From: Todiramphus chloris collaris
Lineage: Eukaryota > Chordata > Aves > Coraciiformes > Alcedinidae
DNA: 64,000 nt
NCBI GenBank assembly: GCA_025345505.1
Contig: JANVCC010010406.1
Span: forward strand, 15,127,186-15,191,185
Direction of reading: 5' to 3'
Each line of letters starts with the position of its first letter. Position 1 is the stretch's first letter. The translations under genes and the position numbers were made by a program. Positions 49,813-60,421 of the stretch are shown here, one piece after another. The notes beneath the pieces are model-generated. The model saw nothing but the letters and a program-made list of their open reading frames with translations. It made no database searches and had not been told where the DNA came from.

Positions 49813-52341
49813 AATAGAATGTCATAACCGATTGATTTTTTTTTTCTTTCAGTTATATTATTAATAGCTTTTCTGCCTTGTGTGTCTATTCTATTTCTCA
49901 ATACGGCTTAAGTGCATGCTACTGCTTTAATCAAGGGAATATTCACTTGTTTTCAGTAACTTTACTGTTTCTGGCAAGTTTTAATAACATTTGGCAAAGG
50001 ATTCAAAGAAGGAAAGAAAAGAAGGGGGTTACACACATAATATGAGGTAAAGAAATAGTTTTAAAGTTGAGCCAGATTCTGCCTAAAGAAACTGAGCCGA
50101 GAAATGACACATGTCTCTTCAGTGTCCTAGACTCAATTCAAAGGGCAAAGATCACCACATTTTTTGAATGAGGAGGGGCAGAGGTTTCTTCTTTTTCCTA
50201 TATTCTTACTTTGGTATTTGTGTCAAGCCTCTGAAGGAAGAAGATAACAGGGTTTATTCCAAGCCTTACTGCTGAACCACTTTGAAGGGCTTTCTGTGTT
50301 TATGGAATCCAAAGAAACAATACATAGGCTCAGCTCATCCATCTTCCCTTAGAAATACAATAAGAGAAGGCGTTAGAAGTGGGCAGCTTCTGCTTCAGGT
50401 CTGATTTTGGGGTATGCATGAAAAAGGAGTGTGAACTTGACTTTTGTGGTGTTTGTGATCATTACATGGTTATCCTCAGAGAAACATCTGCTGAGGTCAC
50501 AATAACCACTTTCACCCAGTGCCTTTGGACTTCCAACATTGCTTCTCATCATGTCCTTCTCCTAGCAACAACCAGCTCTGTTCTGCAGATAGACCATAAT
50601 CATGAGCAGTGATCCATCCTCCCCAACCATGTCTTTCAGCTGCTGCCTATTTCAGTTTTCAGTATCATCTAGGTATCCTAAAGTCTATGAATATTTCATG
50701 TAAGCAGGGATTAATGATGTCTTCTCTGAAAAGGCAGAACCTGAGTCAAACCCTTATATTTTTATATAAGATAAAGCTTATACAACCTTGTATCTTTTTA
50801 TATACAATAATGCTTATACAAAAGCATTGCAGCTGCTTTTACTGACATCTATCTTTTCTCTGCTACTTCTGTTGCTAGAATTATATTTTAATAATAGGAA
50901 TATCTGTTTTCAAATTTCTATCAAGCTCTGGTTGCTTCAGTATCCTATGTTGCTGACACTACTTCAAGACACTCCACCAGACATAGAAATAAGATCTTCT
51001 GTAGTGAAGAACAAGAAAAAAAGCCCACAAAACTACTCACAGAAGAGATACCAGATATTTCTAGCTGCTTTCTAGTGGGAATTTAAATAGAGGTAGTGTC
51101 AAAACCACCTAGACAAAAAATTACAATACAAACCCAGAATTACTTACTTTCCAACATATCTTAGTAATAAATGTTTTAAAAATATTCCAGTGTTTTACCA
51201 GACTCCATATTACTATGCCTCTGAACCTGCAAGATATGTTTTAAACTTGGAAGACACATGAATCTTTCAAAAATTAAAACAGGAAGATACATTTAAAGGT
51301 TGCTTCAGTGTCTGAGGCATCATAATAGGTCCTCATGCTTTTGTTCATATGACTGAAAATAAGTTCAGTATCAGGTCAGGTCCACTGAATATTTTAGATG
51401 TAGTTCTTCAGAAGGCAGTTGATTAGGTGAAGGAAACATGTAGATTTTTCTTAGTTATACAGTGCACACTGATTTGAATTTCATATGTATAAAGAAAAAA
51501 AAAATCTAAGGTAAAATGTCCCTGGTGTCCTCAATAACCATTTTTCTGCTTGTAGTATTGTTCATAATCATCAATGCATGAACTCCAGGACAAGACCTGT
51601 CTGACTTTCTACATTAAGGGATGAAATAACCATGACGACAAAAGTATATTTCTCTGAAAAATTAAGGATAAATTAAAATAGTGTTTGATTGTCAAAGCAT
51701 GCTTTAAAAGATTTTGAGTTAAACCTACTACCATATTAGAAAATACAGAATTTGAAAGACCAATGGAAGTGAGTGGGCTGTGGACTTGAGCTAATGCCAG
51801 CTGAAGTCAATAAAATGGTTTCCTTTTATATCAAAAGAATTACAATCAACCTTAAAATGTGAATTTACATACCTTAGCATTATTAATAAGTGGAAAGCTT
51901 TGTTTCCCTTCTAATACTGGGGAAACTGCAATTTCTTTTTTTTTTTTTTTTTTTTTACCGGGAAATGTAGACTTATTTACAAGGGAGAGCTTTCCAAAGA
52001 CAATAACAAATTGAAGGTGGGGAGGTTTCTATGGAAAGGTGCTGACTACTGGCTGTCCAGTTTTCACAAGGACATGTGTCTCTGGCACCTTGAAAAGATG
52101 CACATTCATGAGCACAGGGAAATACTATGTTTAATTAATTTTTTTTTTTTTTTTTAAATACACAAAATTAGCTCAGAGGGTCAAGGAGTCTCCCAGAAAA
52201 ATGACTGGGAAATACAAGAAAAAAGTTGCATGTTCAGGTTTATCACTGTGAGATTTGCTAGACTAAGAGTGTACAACAGATATCTAGACCTGAAAAGGCA
52301 GAGCAAATTGAACTACTGTGTAGCAACTCAGTACCTGCCAG
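49813..52341. other. AT-rich unique sequence, no gene recognised
   Basis: No supported gene. A T21 run lies at 51936-51956 and a T17 run at 52139-52155. Frames at 50379-51075 are short, without domains. Confidence 0.55.
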
Positions 52342-52671
52342 ATGTAAACTACTGATGTAGATCATCCTTCTTGCTGTTCATGAAGATAAAAATGACGGTT
52401 GTCTTCTTTCATTTCTCAGAAACCTTCCACAGTCTCCACAGTCTCTCAAAGATGATTGAGTGTTCTTACAACAATATGGGCCATTTGCCTCAGCAACCAC
52501 AGGTGCATCCCATAAGGACATACGGACTTCTATGCAGTCAGTTGAAGTGTTCACTACTCTGATCAGTTTCCAATTGAGGACAATTTCCCAGTGTGCCAAA
52601 ATTCCCCAGTGGTCTCAGTGGCCTGGAAATTGTTAAAGGCTGGTCTTACCAATAAAGACTGAGCTGAAGAA
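52342..52671 (-). mobile_element. CR1 copy 2, 3'-side fragment (RT entry region)
   Basis: This minus-strand segment equals the part of CR1 ORF2 at the start of RT and the preceding linker. Plus-strand words include ATCATCCTTCTTGC, CACAGTCTCTCAAAGATGATTG and CAATAAAGACTGAGC. It stops exactly where copy 1 begins, and the same CR1 resumes at 58635. The last five bases (AAGAA, 52667-52671) recur at 58635-58639, the target-site duplication made by copy 1. The remaining 3' part of copy 2 was not found to the left. Confidence 0.75.
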
Positions 52672-52984
52672 TCACAGAATCACACAGAATCATTTAGGTT
52701 GGAAAAGACCCTTGGGATCATCATGTCTAATCATTAACTCAGCTCTACAAGATCACCCCTAGACCATATCCCCCAACACCCCATATAAGAGATGCTTAAA
52801 CACATCCAGGGATGGCGGCTCAACCACCTCCCTGGGCAGCCTATTCCAATATCTCACCTCTGTTTCCGTGAAGAATTTTTTCTTTGTGCCTAGTCTAAAC
52901 CTACCTTGTTTCAGCTTTAGGCCATTCCCTCTGGTTCTGTCACTAATTACATGAGAGAAGAGACCAGCACCAACCTCTCTACAA
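52672..52984 (-). mobile_element. CR1 copy 1, 3'-terminal piece
   Basis: Contains the CR1 3' end (reverse complement of a CTGTGATTCTGTGA terminus) and the 3' UTR with GGTTGGAAAAGACC, CACATCCAGGGATGG and CACCTCCCTGGGCAGCC. The sequence continues into ORF2 C-terminal codons up to the junction with copy 3, and the same element resumes at 54231 with AGTTCTTTCAGGTAGTTG. The 7-mer TCTACAA is at both junctions (52978-52984 and 54224-54230). Confidence 0.9.
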
Positions 52985-53079
52985 TGTCACAGAATCACAG
53001 AATCATAGAGTGTTAGGGGTTGAAAGGGACCTTGGAGATCTTCAAGTTCAACCCCCCTGCCAGGGCAGGATCATATAAT

Positions 53080-53156
53080 CTGCCCTACAACCTAATCTAC
53101 TCTACAACCTAATCTACCCTACAACCTAATCTAACCTACAACCTAATCTACCCTAA
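53080..53156 (-). repeat. 17-bp tandem repeat in CR1 3' UTR, four units
   Basis: Units lie at 53080-53096, 53097-53113, 53114-53130 and 53131-53147, each ending CTACAACCTAAT with single-base differences at positions 3-6, plus a partial unit to 53156. It is located in the 3' UTR of copy 3 just after the ORF2 stop. Copy E has two units. Confidence 0.93.
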
Positions 53157-54227
53157 CACAGGTCACTCAGGAACACATCCAGGTGAGTTTTGAAAATCTC
53201 CAGAGAAAGAGACTCCACAACCTCTCCGGGCAGCCTGTTCCAATGCTCTGTGACCCTCACTGTAAAGAAGTTCCTCCTCATGTTAAGGTGGAACCTCCTG
53301 TGCTCCAGCTTATATCCATTCCCCCTAGTCCTATCACAAGGCATGAGTGAGAAGAGGCTGTCCCTTTCCTCTTGACACTTAGCCCTCATATATTTATAAA
53401 CATTTATCAAATCCCCTCTCAGTCTTCTCTTTTCCAGACTAAAGAGCCCCAGGTGTCTCAGCCTCTCCTCATAAGGCATGTGCTACAGTCCCTTATCCTT
53501 GTAGCCCTCCATTGGACTCTCTCAAGTAGTTCCCTGTCTCTCTTGAACTGGGGAGCCCAGAACTGGGCACAATACTCCAGGTGAGGTCTCACCAGTGCAG
53601 AGTAGAGGGGGAGGAGAACCTCCCTCGGTCTGCTGGACACGCTCCTCTTGAAACACGCCAGGATACCATTGGCCTTCCTGGCCACAAGGGCACATTGCTG
53701 CTCCATGGAGAACTTGTTGTCCACCAGGACTCCCAAGTCTTTCTCCACAAGACAGCTCTCCAGCAGATCACCTCCCAGTCTGTACTGGTGTAACTTATTA
53801 TTCTTACCTAGATGCAGGACTCTACATTTATCCTTGTTAAAACTCATTTGGTTCTGTCCTGCCCAGTTCTCCAACCTGTCCAAGTCTTGCGGGACGGCTG
53901 CACAGCTTTCAGGTGTATCTGCCGATCCTCCCAGTTTTGTGTCATCAGCAAACTTGCTGAGCAGACACTCTGTCCTGTCATCAATGTCATTGATAAAGAT
54001 GTTGAGCAGGACCGGACCCAGCACTGGTCCCTGGGGGACTCCACTGGTTACAGCCCTCCAGCTGGATTTGGCACCATTGACCACCACTCTCTGGACTCTA
54101 TTGTCCAACCAGTTACTAACCCATCTTACTACCTGCTCTTCTATCCCATACTTCCCAAGCTTCTCCACAAGGATGTTATGGGAGACTGTGTCAAAAGCCT
54201 TGCTAAGGTCAAGATAGACTATATCTA
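53153..54227 (-). pseudogene. CR1 ORF2, RT palm to C-terminus, copy 3
   Basis: A long frame (53458-54168, 236 codons) covers the second half of [22 protein letters not shown], catalytic FADD at 53941-53952 with both Asp retained, [19 protein letters not shown] and [19 protein letters not shown]. It then runs out of frame after WRATRI. The proper C-terminal tail continues in another frame (53153-53479: [35 protein letters not shown]). The shift and an in-frame TAG before CACATGCC are identical in copy E. The N-terminal RT and the endonuclease are absent through truncation. Confidence 0.88.
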
Positions 54228-54237
54228 CAAAGTTCTT

Positions 54238-56868
54238 TCAGGTAGTTGTAGAGAGTGACAAGGTCTCCCCTCAGCCTTCTCTTCCTCTAACTAAACAGAC
54301 CCAGCTCCTTCAAATGGTCCTAATACGATCTATTCTCCAGTCCCTTGACCACTTTCATTGCCCTCCTCTGCACCCGCTCCAACACCTCTATATCTCTCTT
54401 GTACTGAGATGCCCAAAACTGGACATAGTACTCGAGGTGAGGTCTCACCAGTGCTGAGTACAGGGGAACAATCACCTCCCTACTTCTTCTGGTCACACTG
54501 TTTCTAATACAGGCCAGGATGCCGTTGGTTTTCTTTGACACTTGGGCACATTGCTGGCTCATATTCATTCGCTTGTCATTTAGAACCCTCAGATCCCTCT
54601 CCATGAGACAGCTCTCCAACCACACTTCCTCAAGTCTGTAATGTTGCATGGGGTTGCTGTAGCCCAAGTGCAGGACCTGGCACTTGGCGTTGTTTAATCT
54701 CATGCCATTAACATTGTCCCAGAGATCCAGTCTATCTAAGTCTCTCTACAGAGCCTCCCTATCCTCATGCAGATCTACACACCTGCCTAACTTGGTGTCA
54801 TCTGCAAATTTACTGATGGTAGACTCTATGTCCTCATCAAGATCATCAATAAAGATGTTAAACAGAAACTGTCCCAGCACTGAGCCCTAAGGAGCACCAC
54901 TTGTGATCTGACGTCTTGTGGATTTAACTCCATTGCCCACTATTCTCTGGGCCCATCCATCCAGACAGTGCTTGATCCAGCAGATCATATTCTCATCCAG
55001 GTCATGAGCAGACAGTTTTTCCATTAGAAATCTATGGGGAACAGTGTCAAATGCTTTTTGGAAGTCCAGGTAGACCACATCCACAGTCTTTCCCTTGTCC
55101 CATATTCGGGTCATCTTGTCATAGAAGGACATCAGGTTTGTCAGGCAAGATCTGCCTTTCTTAAACCCATGCTGACTGGGACTGATCTGCTGGTTGTCCT
55201 CTATATGGATTGTAAGAGCGCTCAAGATGATCTGCTTCATGACCTTCCCTGGTACCGAGGTCAGACTGACAGGTCTATAGTTACTTGGATCCTCCTTTCT
55301 GCCTTTCTTGCAGATGGACATCACATTTGCTAACCTCCAGTCCACTGGGACCTCTCCAGTTTGCCAGAACTTCAGATGAATAATAGAAAGTGGCTTGGCA
55401 AGCACATCAACCAGCTCTTTCAGCACCCTTGGGTGTAACCCATCCGGTCCCATAGATTTGTGTGCATCCAAGTGTTGCAGAAGGTCTCTGACCACGTCCT
55501 CTTTAATGGTGATAACCTCGTTCTGCTTTCCCTCCCTGTCTCCCAGCTTATGAGGCTGAATGTCCAGGGGATAGCTTGTTCCACTGCTGAAGACTGTAGC
55601 AAAGTAGGTGTTGAGCTTTCAACCTTTTCCTCATCCTTTGTTACTAAGTTCCCTCTGCATCTAATAAAGGATGGAGATTTTACCTAATTCTCCTTTTGTT
55701 GTTAATGCATTTATAGAAACATTTTTTATTATCCTTAACAGCTGTAGCTAGGGTGAGCTCTGGTTGCACTTTGGCCCTCCTAATCTTCTCTCTGCATTGC
55801 TTAACTACAACTTTATAGTATGCATGAGAGACCTGTCCTCTCTTCCAACAGCCATAGACTCTCCTTTTGTTCTTGAGGTCCAGCGAAAGGTCCCTATTTA
55901 ACCAGGCTGGTCTCTTTCCCTGCCTGCTTTTTTTTTCAGCAGGTAGGGACAGCCTGCTCCTGTGACTTTACGACATCTCTCTTGAAGTATGTCCAGCCTT
56001 ACTGGACTCCTATATCCTTCAGCACAGCCTCCCAAGGGACTTTGTCAATCAGTCTCCTGAGAAGGTCAAAGTTTGCCCTCCTGAAGTCTAAGGTGCCAAT
56101 TTTACTAACCCCTCTCCTTGTTTCCCTAAGGATTGAAAACTCAGTCATCTCGTGATCACTATGCCCTAGATGGCCTCCGACATTTACTTCCCCCCCACAT
56201 TCTTCCCTGTTCACAAGGAGCAGGTCCAGGAGGGCACTTTCCCTGGTTGGCTCATTTATCAGCTGCATGAAAAAGTTGTCCTCCACACATTCCAGAAACC
56301 TCTTGAATTGTTCCCTCTCTGCTGTGTTGTATTCCCAGCAGATATCTGGGAGGTTAAAGTCCCCCACAGTCACAACAGCAAGTGACTTCAAAATTTCTCT
56401 CAACTGCTTATAGGAAGGTTCATCCATCTTACTGCTTTGACTGGGGGGTCTATAGCAGACTCCCACGGCTATATCAGCTTTATTAGCCCTTAACCTAATC
56501 CAAACAGACTCAAACCCATAGTCGCTATACTTGATTTCTGAGGTTTCATGACATTCTCTAACATATAGGGCCACTCCACCACCCCTCTTTTCCTATCTGT
56601 CCCTCCTGAAGAGCTTGTAGTCTTCGATTGTGGCACTCCAGTCATGTGTGGCATCCCACTATGTTTCTGTGATAGCCACTATGTCATAGTTTTCTTGGTG
56701 CATCATGGCTTCAAGCTCCCCCTGTTTGTTGCTCTTACTGCTTGCATTGGTATAGATGCACTTCAGATGAGTTAATGATACCAATATCTTTTTGTGAGTG
56801 TGTGCACCATTTCCTTCCAAACCCCTCTCAGGTGTTTCCATGATTTCAAAATTTCTAGCCTTTGTCAC
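54238..56868 (-). pseudogene. CR1 ORF2 (endonuclease and reverse transcriptase), copy 1
   Basis: Endonuclease: LKCIYTNA and AITET, then a TAG in place of the Trp of ETWW (about 56659), MALYVREC, VGDFNLPDICW and GHSDHEMTEF (56868 down to 55999). A gap with stops (about 55990-55500) follows. [70 protein letters not shown] and TSGAP, then TAG replacing Gln of PQGSVLG at about 54887, catalytic FADD at 54797-54808 and the C-terminal frame 54320-54703 ([27 protein letters not shown]). Key catalytic motifs survive, but several nonsense codons and frameshifts make it inactive. ORF2 continues across copy 3 into 52672-52984. Confidence 0.9.
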
Positions 56869-56980
56869 GAATAAAGTGGCAGAGCAAGAGTTTCACTAGC
56901 CAACCAGCCTTTAGCCTTGGCATGCTTCCCTTGAGCTTATTCCTAGCTGGTTCAGTTATCACCCCCTTCCCCCTTCATAT

Positions 56981-58205
56981 CTAGTTTAAAGCCCTATCAA
57001 TCAGCCCTGCAATCTCCTGTGCAAAGACTCTCCTCCCCGTTTTTAAAAGGTGCACCCCATGAGATGCCAGCAAGTCTGGTTCTGTTTATTGTCAAAGAAC
57101 ACAAAATTGTTATGGTGACACCAGTTAAAAAGCCATAAATTAACAGACTGTATGAGTCTGTCAATTATTGTGTCTCTACCTGAAACTGGAAGAATAGAAG
57201 AGAATATAATCTGTGCTCCAGATCCTTCCACCATCTATCCCAGGGCTTTAAAGTCTCTCTTCATCCTTCTTAAACTACTGTTTTCAACTTGGTCTCCTCC
57301 TACATGAAAAATTAGTAAAGGGTAGTAGTCTGAGGACCACACCAAACTGGGAAGTTTCCTAGTGATGTCCTTAATCCAGGCTTCAGGGAGACAATACACT
57401 TCCCTGTGGGAAATGTCAACCCGACATATTGGACTCTCTGTTCCCCTCAAAAGTGAGTCACCCAGGACTACAACCCTTCATTTTTTTCTTATTGGATGAT
57501 GTTATGATTTGAGCAGTTGACCTTTTTGACTTTGGACATACCTCTGGTGTAGTTAGTTCAACACCAACGTCCTCATTTGACTGGTCCCTTTCCACTAGAG
57601 CCTCATATCTGTTCTGGAGTGATATCTGGTCTTTCCCAGCCAAAGCCACATGCCAATTGGTTAGTGGCAGCTGACGGGTTGAGGTGGGCAAGGTAGGAGG
57701 TCCTCTTCTGCCTCATCCTTGAACTATCCTCCACTCACTCCCCTCATCCTGGTTACTGCCTCTGGTCTTATGTGGGCAGGATGCAGGGGCCCTCTGTTCC
57801 TGTGTGCTACTAGAGGGGTGCCCCTGTTTCTGTTTCAGGGGGAGCAGAGCATGGCTCCACCAGTAAATCTCCTGCTCAGCCTCCCTGATACTCCTCAACC
57901 TATCAACTGCCTCTTGCAGTTCTACAGTTCAACAGCGGAGATCCTCCATCTGCTCGCAGTGCACACAACAGTTCTCATAATCACCTCTTGCTTCCTGGGA
58001 TAGACTCTGGCATTCCCTGCAGCCTGTGGCCTGGGTTGCTACATGCTTGTGACATAACTCCATCTGGGTTCCCACATCCACTCTGGGAACTGTTGAACGG
58101 ATGACCTTCAGCTGGGTGAAGACCATGGCTGATCTTCTCCTGCAGATCAAGTTGGCTGCATTCCAGCAAGTAAGACAGCTCACAGGGCCCACAGCCACAG
58201 AGCCC
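56981..58205 (-). pseudogene. CR1 ORF1 (zinc finger, coiled coil, esterase), copy 1
   Basis: ORF1 is the RNA-binding/accessory protein of CR1. The start MGSVAVGPVSCLTCWNA (58205) leads a Cys-rich zinc-binding-like region with CLTC, CREC and CCVHC, then a short heptad-like stretch (SIREAEQEI). After several frame breaks (a stop near 57713, another frame at 57458-57691) comes the SGNH esterase: VVLGDSLLRGTE near 57440-57475, with the nucleophile GDS block intact; YYPLLIFHVGGDQ, where the family HVGTND block is altered; QIIFSSILPVSG; and the terminal block near 57040. There the expected Asp-x-x-His motif reads SHGVHL. It ends DRALN then TAG at 56981-56983. Broken in at least four places. Confidence 0.82.
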
Positions 58206-58634
58206 ACCAGTGCCTCACCATTTGTGGTAATGGTATCCCTCTCATCTGTGCAGTTTTACACACAGGATCTGGTCACTCTGACTAGTAAACTTAACTTTGT
58301 GAGCTAGCAGGGGCTCAGCACCCTGCCTAATGAGCTGCAAGCATCTGCAGCACCACTCAGGCACACACAAGCTCTGTTTTCTCACCCTGTGCTGTGTGTT
58401 CCAGAGGCTTCTTGTAGCCTGATTAATAGTGGGTGGTGATGGCTCCTCCCAGGCACTTCTCAGCAGCCCACCCACCAACTGACAGACCCCCAGCACAGGC
58501 TAGAGGCTTTTCTTGTCCTCAGAAAACCCCCAAAAAGAGCTTTTCGTCAGCCTTTTTGCTGTAGCTCCCTTCTCCAGTGCAGACTTACCTGCCCCAAAGC
58601 TGGTCTCCTCAGCAATGAAGTTAATCTCCTCAGC
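58206..58634 (-). promoter_or_regulatory. CR1 5' UTR / internal promoter region, copy 1
   Basis: This is the GC-richer leader of copy 1, between its 5' end and the ORF1 start, and in LINEs it should hold the internal promoter. On the minus strand it begins GCTGAGGAGATTAACTTC, and the word GCTGAGGAGA recurs 21 bases later. A perfect splice-donor consensus CAGGTAAGT reads from 58591 down to 58583. Further down is GAAAAGCCTCTAGCCTGTGC. No TATA box is seen, as usual for LINE promoters. The limits are inferred from the flanking AAGAA duplication and the ORF1 start. Confidence 0.65.
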
Positions 58635-59830
58635 AAGAAGCTACTGAGTATCTTGGTTTCTTATTTATCCTTTATGCTGCTGTCTCCTGCCCCATTCAAT
58701 AGTGGCCTGCATGTTCCCTGTGGAAGATCATTTACTGCTCATGCACCTGTCGATATCTGTCCTGTTGTTCTTTATGTCCCACACCAGATTTTACTCCAGG
58801 TGGGATTTGTCTCTTCTAACCGCACACTTGCACACTGAGATAGGCCCTCTGTATTCCTCTCAGGCCATTTCCCTTCCTTTATATGTTTTCTTGGGAGGTC
58901 CTTGTCTATCCATGCATGCTTCTGTCATATATGCCTGATTTCCTACATAAAGGGGCCAGCCATTCCTGAACCTGGAGTACATGGTCCTTGAAAAATCAGT
59001 GAGCATTTCTGGACCTCTGTCCACAATCATTTCTCATGGGATACTGTTCTGACGTCCAGGACTGGGGTCTTTCTTTTTGCCTTGCTCCCTCCTCTCAGGT
59101 TTCTGAATTCTACCATCTCACAAACATTGCAGCCAAGGCTGCCTTTGACATTCACACCCCTAGTGAGTCATTCTTTGGTTGTGAATACAAGGTCCAGCAA
59201 AGCACCTCTTCTCATTGTCTCCTCTACCTTCTGGGTCAGGAAGTTGTCACTGATGCTCTCCAGGAAACTCCTGGTATGCTTGGTTTCTGCTATGCTGTTT
59301 CTCCAGCTGATACCAGGATGGATGAAGTCACTCATGAGAAGCATGGCCTGTGAATGTGAAGTCACTTCTAGCCTCTACTTGTTCTTTGTAGAACAAGAGG
59401 TGGTGCTATAGGTGGCCTATAGCAGGTCACCTATACTGGTCTTCTCTTTAACCCTTACCCATAAACTCTAAGTTGGCTCATGAGCCATCCCCAGGTAGAA
59501 TTCCACATAATCCAACTTCTCTTTCACATAAGGGTCAACTCCCCCTTCTTGTCTTCCTGCTCTGTCACTCCTAAAGAGCTTACGTATCTTTACTGCATCA
59601 TTAAAGTCATGCAAGACATTCCATCACACCTCTGTGGTCCAACAGGATCATAGCTGTGTAAATAAACACAGATGTCTCATTTCTTGTGCTTGTTCTCCAT
59701 GCTGTTATGCAGGCACTTCAGAGAGGTGCTCTGACTTGACAGTTTCCCAGAAAAGTTCTTGGTGATTTTTTCCCCATAATTGTGCTTTGTAGGCACTTCC
59801 TTGCTTTCATGCATGTAAGAGCCTGGCTGT
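58635..59830 (-). mobile_element. CR1 copy 2, endonuclease and linker fragment
   Basis: Continuation of the CR1 seen at 52342-52671, on the 5' side of the nested copy 1. 58640-59000 holds the endonuclease-RT linker (plus-strand TCCTGCCCCATTCAATAGTG, TTCTATGTCCCACACC-like and TGTATTCCTCTCAGG words). About 59000-59720 is the endonuclease. A minus-strand frame at 59168-59365 reads MSDFIHPGISW (GDFN-type box, degraded), DNFLTQKVEE and RRGALLDLVFTTKE. The endonuclease N-terminus LKCLHNSMENK is at about 59680-59716. The segment then runs into the ORF1-ORF2 spacer, where an LTR interrupts it at about 59831. Strongly mutated. Confidence 0.82.
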
Positions 59831-60130
59831 TGTTTGCCTCAAACCTTGTGTGGTGATAAGGTCTGGAAAGACCTGTCTGGAAGGGAGAGGTGTTGATTGC
59901 TTTTAATGTCTCTGTGCCCCCCTTTGGCTCCTTGCAGACATGATTTAACAGAAGGAAGAGATAGGTTCTGCATAGGTGGGACTCTGTCTTTTCTTTAGTT
60001 AAGTGCTCCTGCTGACTGCATCATGGGGGAGGTAGATGGCAGGCGCCACACTACTACTAGCTCATGGAGCTTATGCAAATCAACACCACTTCCTGTGGAA
60101 GTTGGGAATGCCACCCAGATACCTCAAGGG

Positions 60131-60137
60131 TATAAAA
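60131..60137 (+). promoter_or_regulatory. TATA box of the L1-family LTR
   Basis: TATAAAA in GGGTATAAAAGAGACAG, about 285-300 bases from the LTR start and 280 bases upstream of the polyadenylation signal. This is standard U3-R geometry. Confidence 0.75.
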
Positions 60138-60415
60138 GAGACAGAAAAATAATGATTGGTGTGCACCCACCACCGAAGAACTGAAGACTTGGATTGATCG
60201 AGTGAGACGTCGCTGGATCCACGGGTGGTGATAATCTTTTCTCTTTACCTTACTCTCTATCTTTCTTACTTACTACCTCACCTCTCCTCTCTTTTCCTCT
60301 TCTCTAATAACTTTCTTTCCTCTTCCTCAAAATTCGGTTGCGCCGTAAAATAATCGCCTACAAAGATTGACTCTTTTATCCGTACTGTTTGTTGATTGTT
60401 CTATTAGGGAGAGCT

Positions 60416-60421
60416 AATAAA
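60416..60421 (+). terminator. Polyadenylation signal of the L1-family LTR
   Basis: AATAAA followed within about 20 bases by a T/GT-rich stretch (TGTTTTGTTATTGTT). This is the arrangement of a functional LTR poly(A) site. Confidence 0.7.

Larger units (their letters stand above)
52985..54230 (-). mobile_element. Young CR1, copy 3, nested in copy 1
   Basis: A 5'-truncated minus-strand CR1 of about 1.25 kb inserted into the ORF2 tail of copy 1. The 3' terminus (TGTCACAGAATCACAGAATC in plus reading) starts at 52985. The 5' truncation lies at the VDIVYLDL box of RT near 54227. The 7-mer TCTACAA at both edges is either a target duplication or microhomology, because GTAGAT is also native to the element. 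It is near-identical to copy E at 32003-32763 where they overlap, and it has the fewest private defects of any CR1 here, consistent with being the youngest layer. Confidence 0.93.
54231..58634 (-). mobile_element. CR1 copy 1, main body (5' UTR, ORF1, ORF2)
   Basis: With 52672-52984 this makes about 4.7 kb of a near full-length minus-strand CR1: 5' UTR, ORF1 (56981-58205), ORF2 (to the nested junction) and 3' UTR. Full-length avian CR1 elements are uncommon because most are severely 5'-truncated. The 5' end sits at about 58634, adjoining the AAGAA duplication (58635-58639) shared with the 3' side, so the insertion boundaries are well defined. It inserted into the linker between endonuclease and RT of copy 2. 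Confidence 0.9.

Noticed and set aside
53648-54258. Long plus-strand frames (189 and 148 codons) opposite CR1 copy 3
   Set aside because: They are antisense shadows of the CR1 ORF2 RT sequence, which reads correctly on the minus strand.
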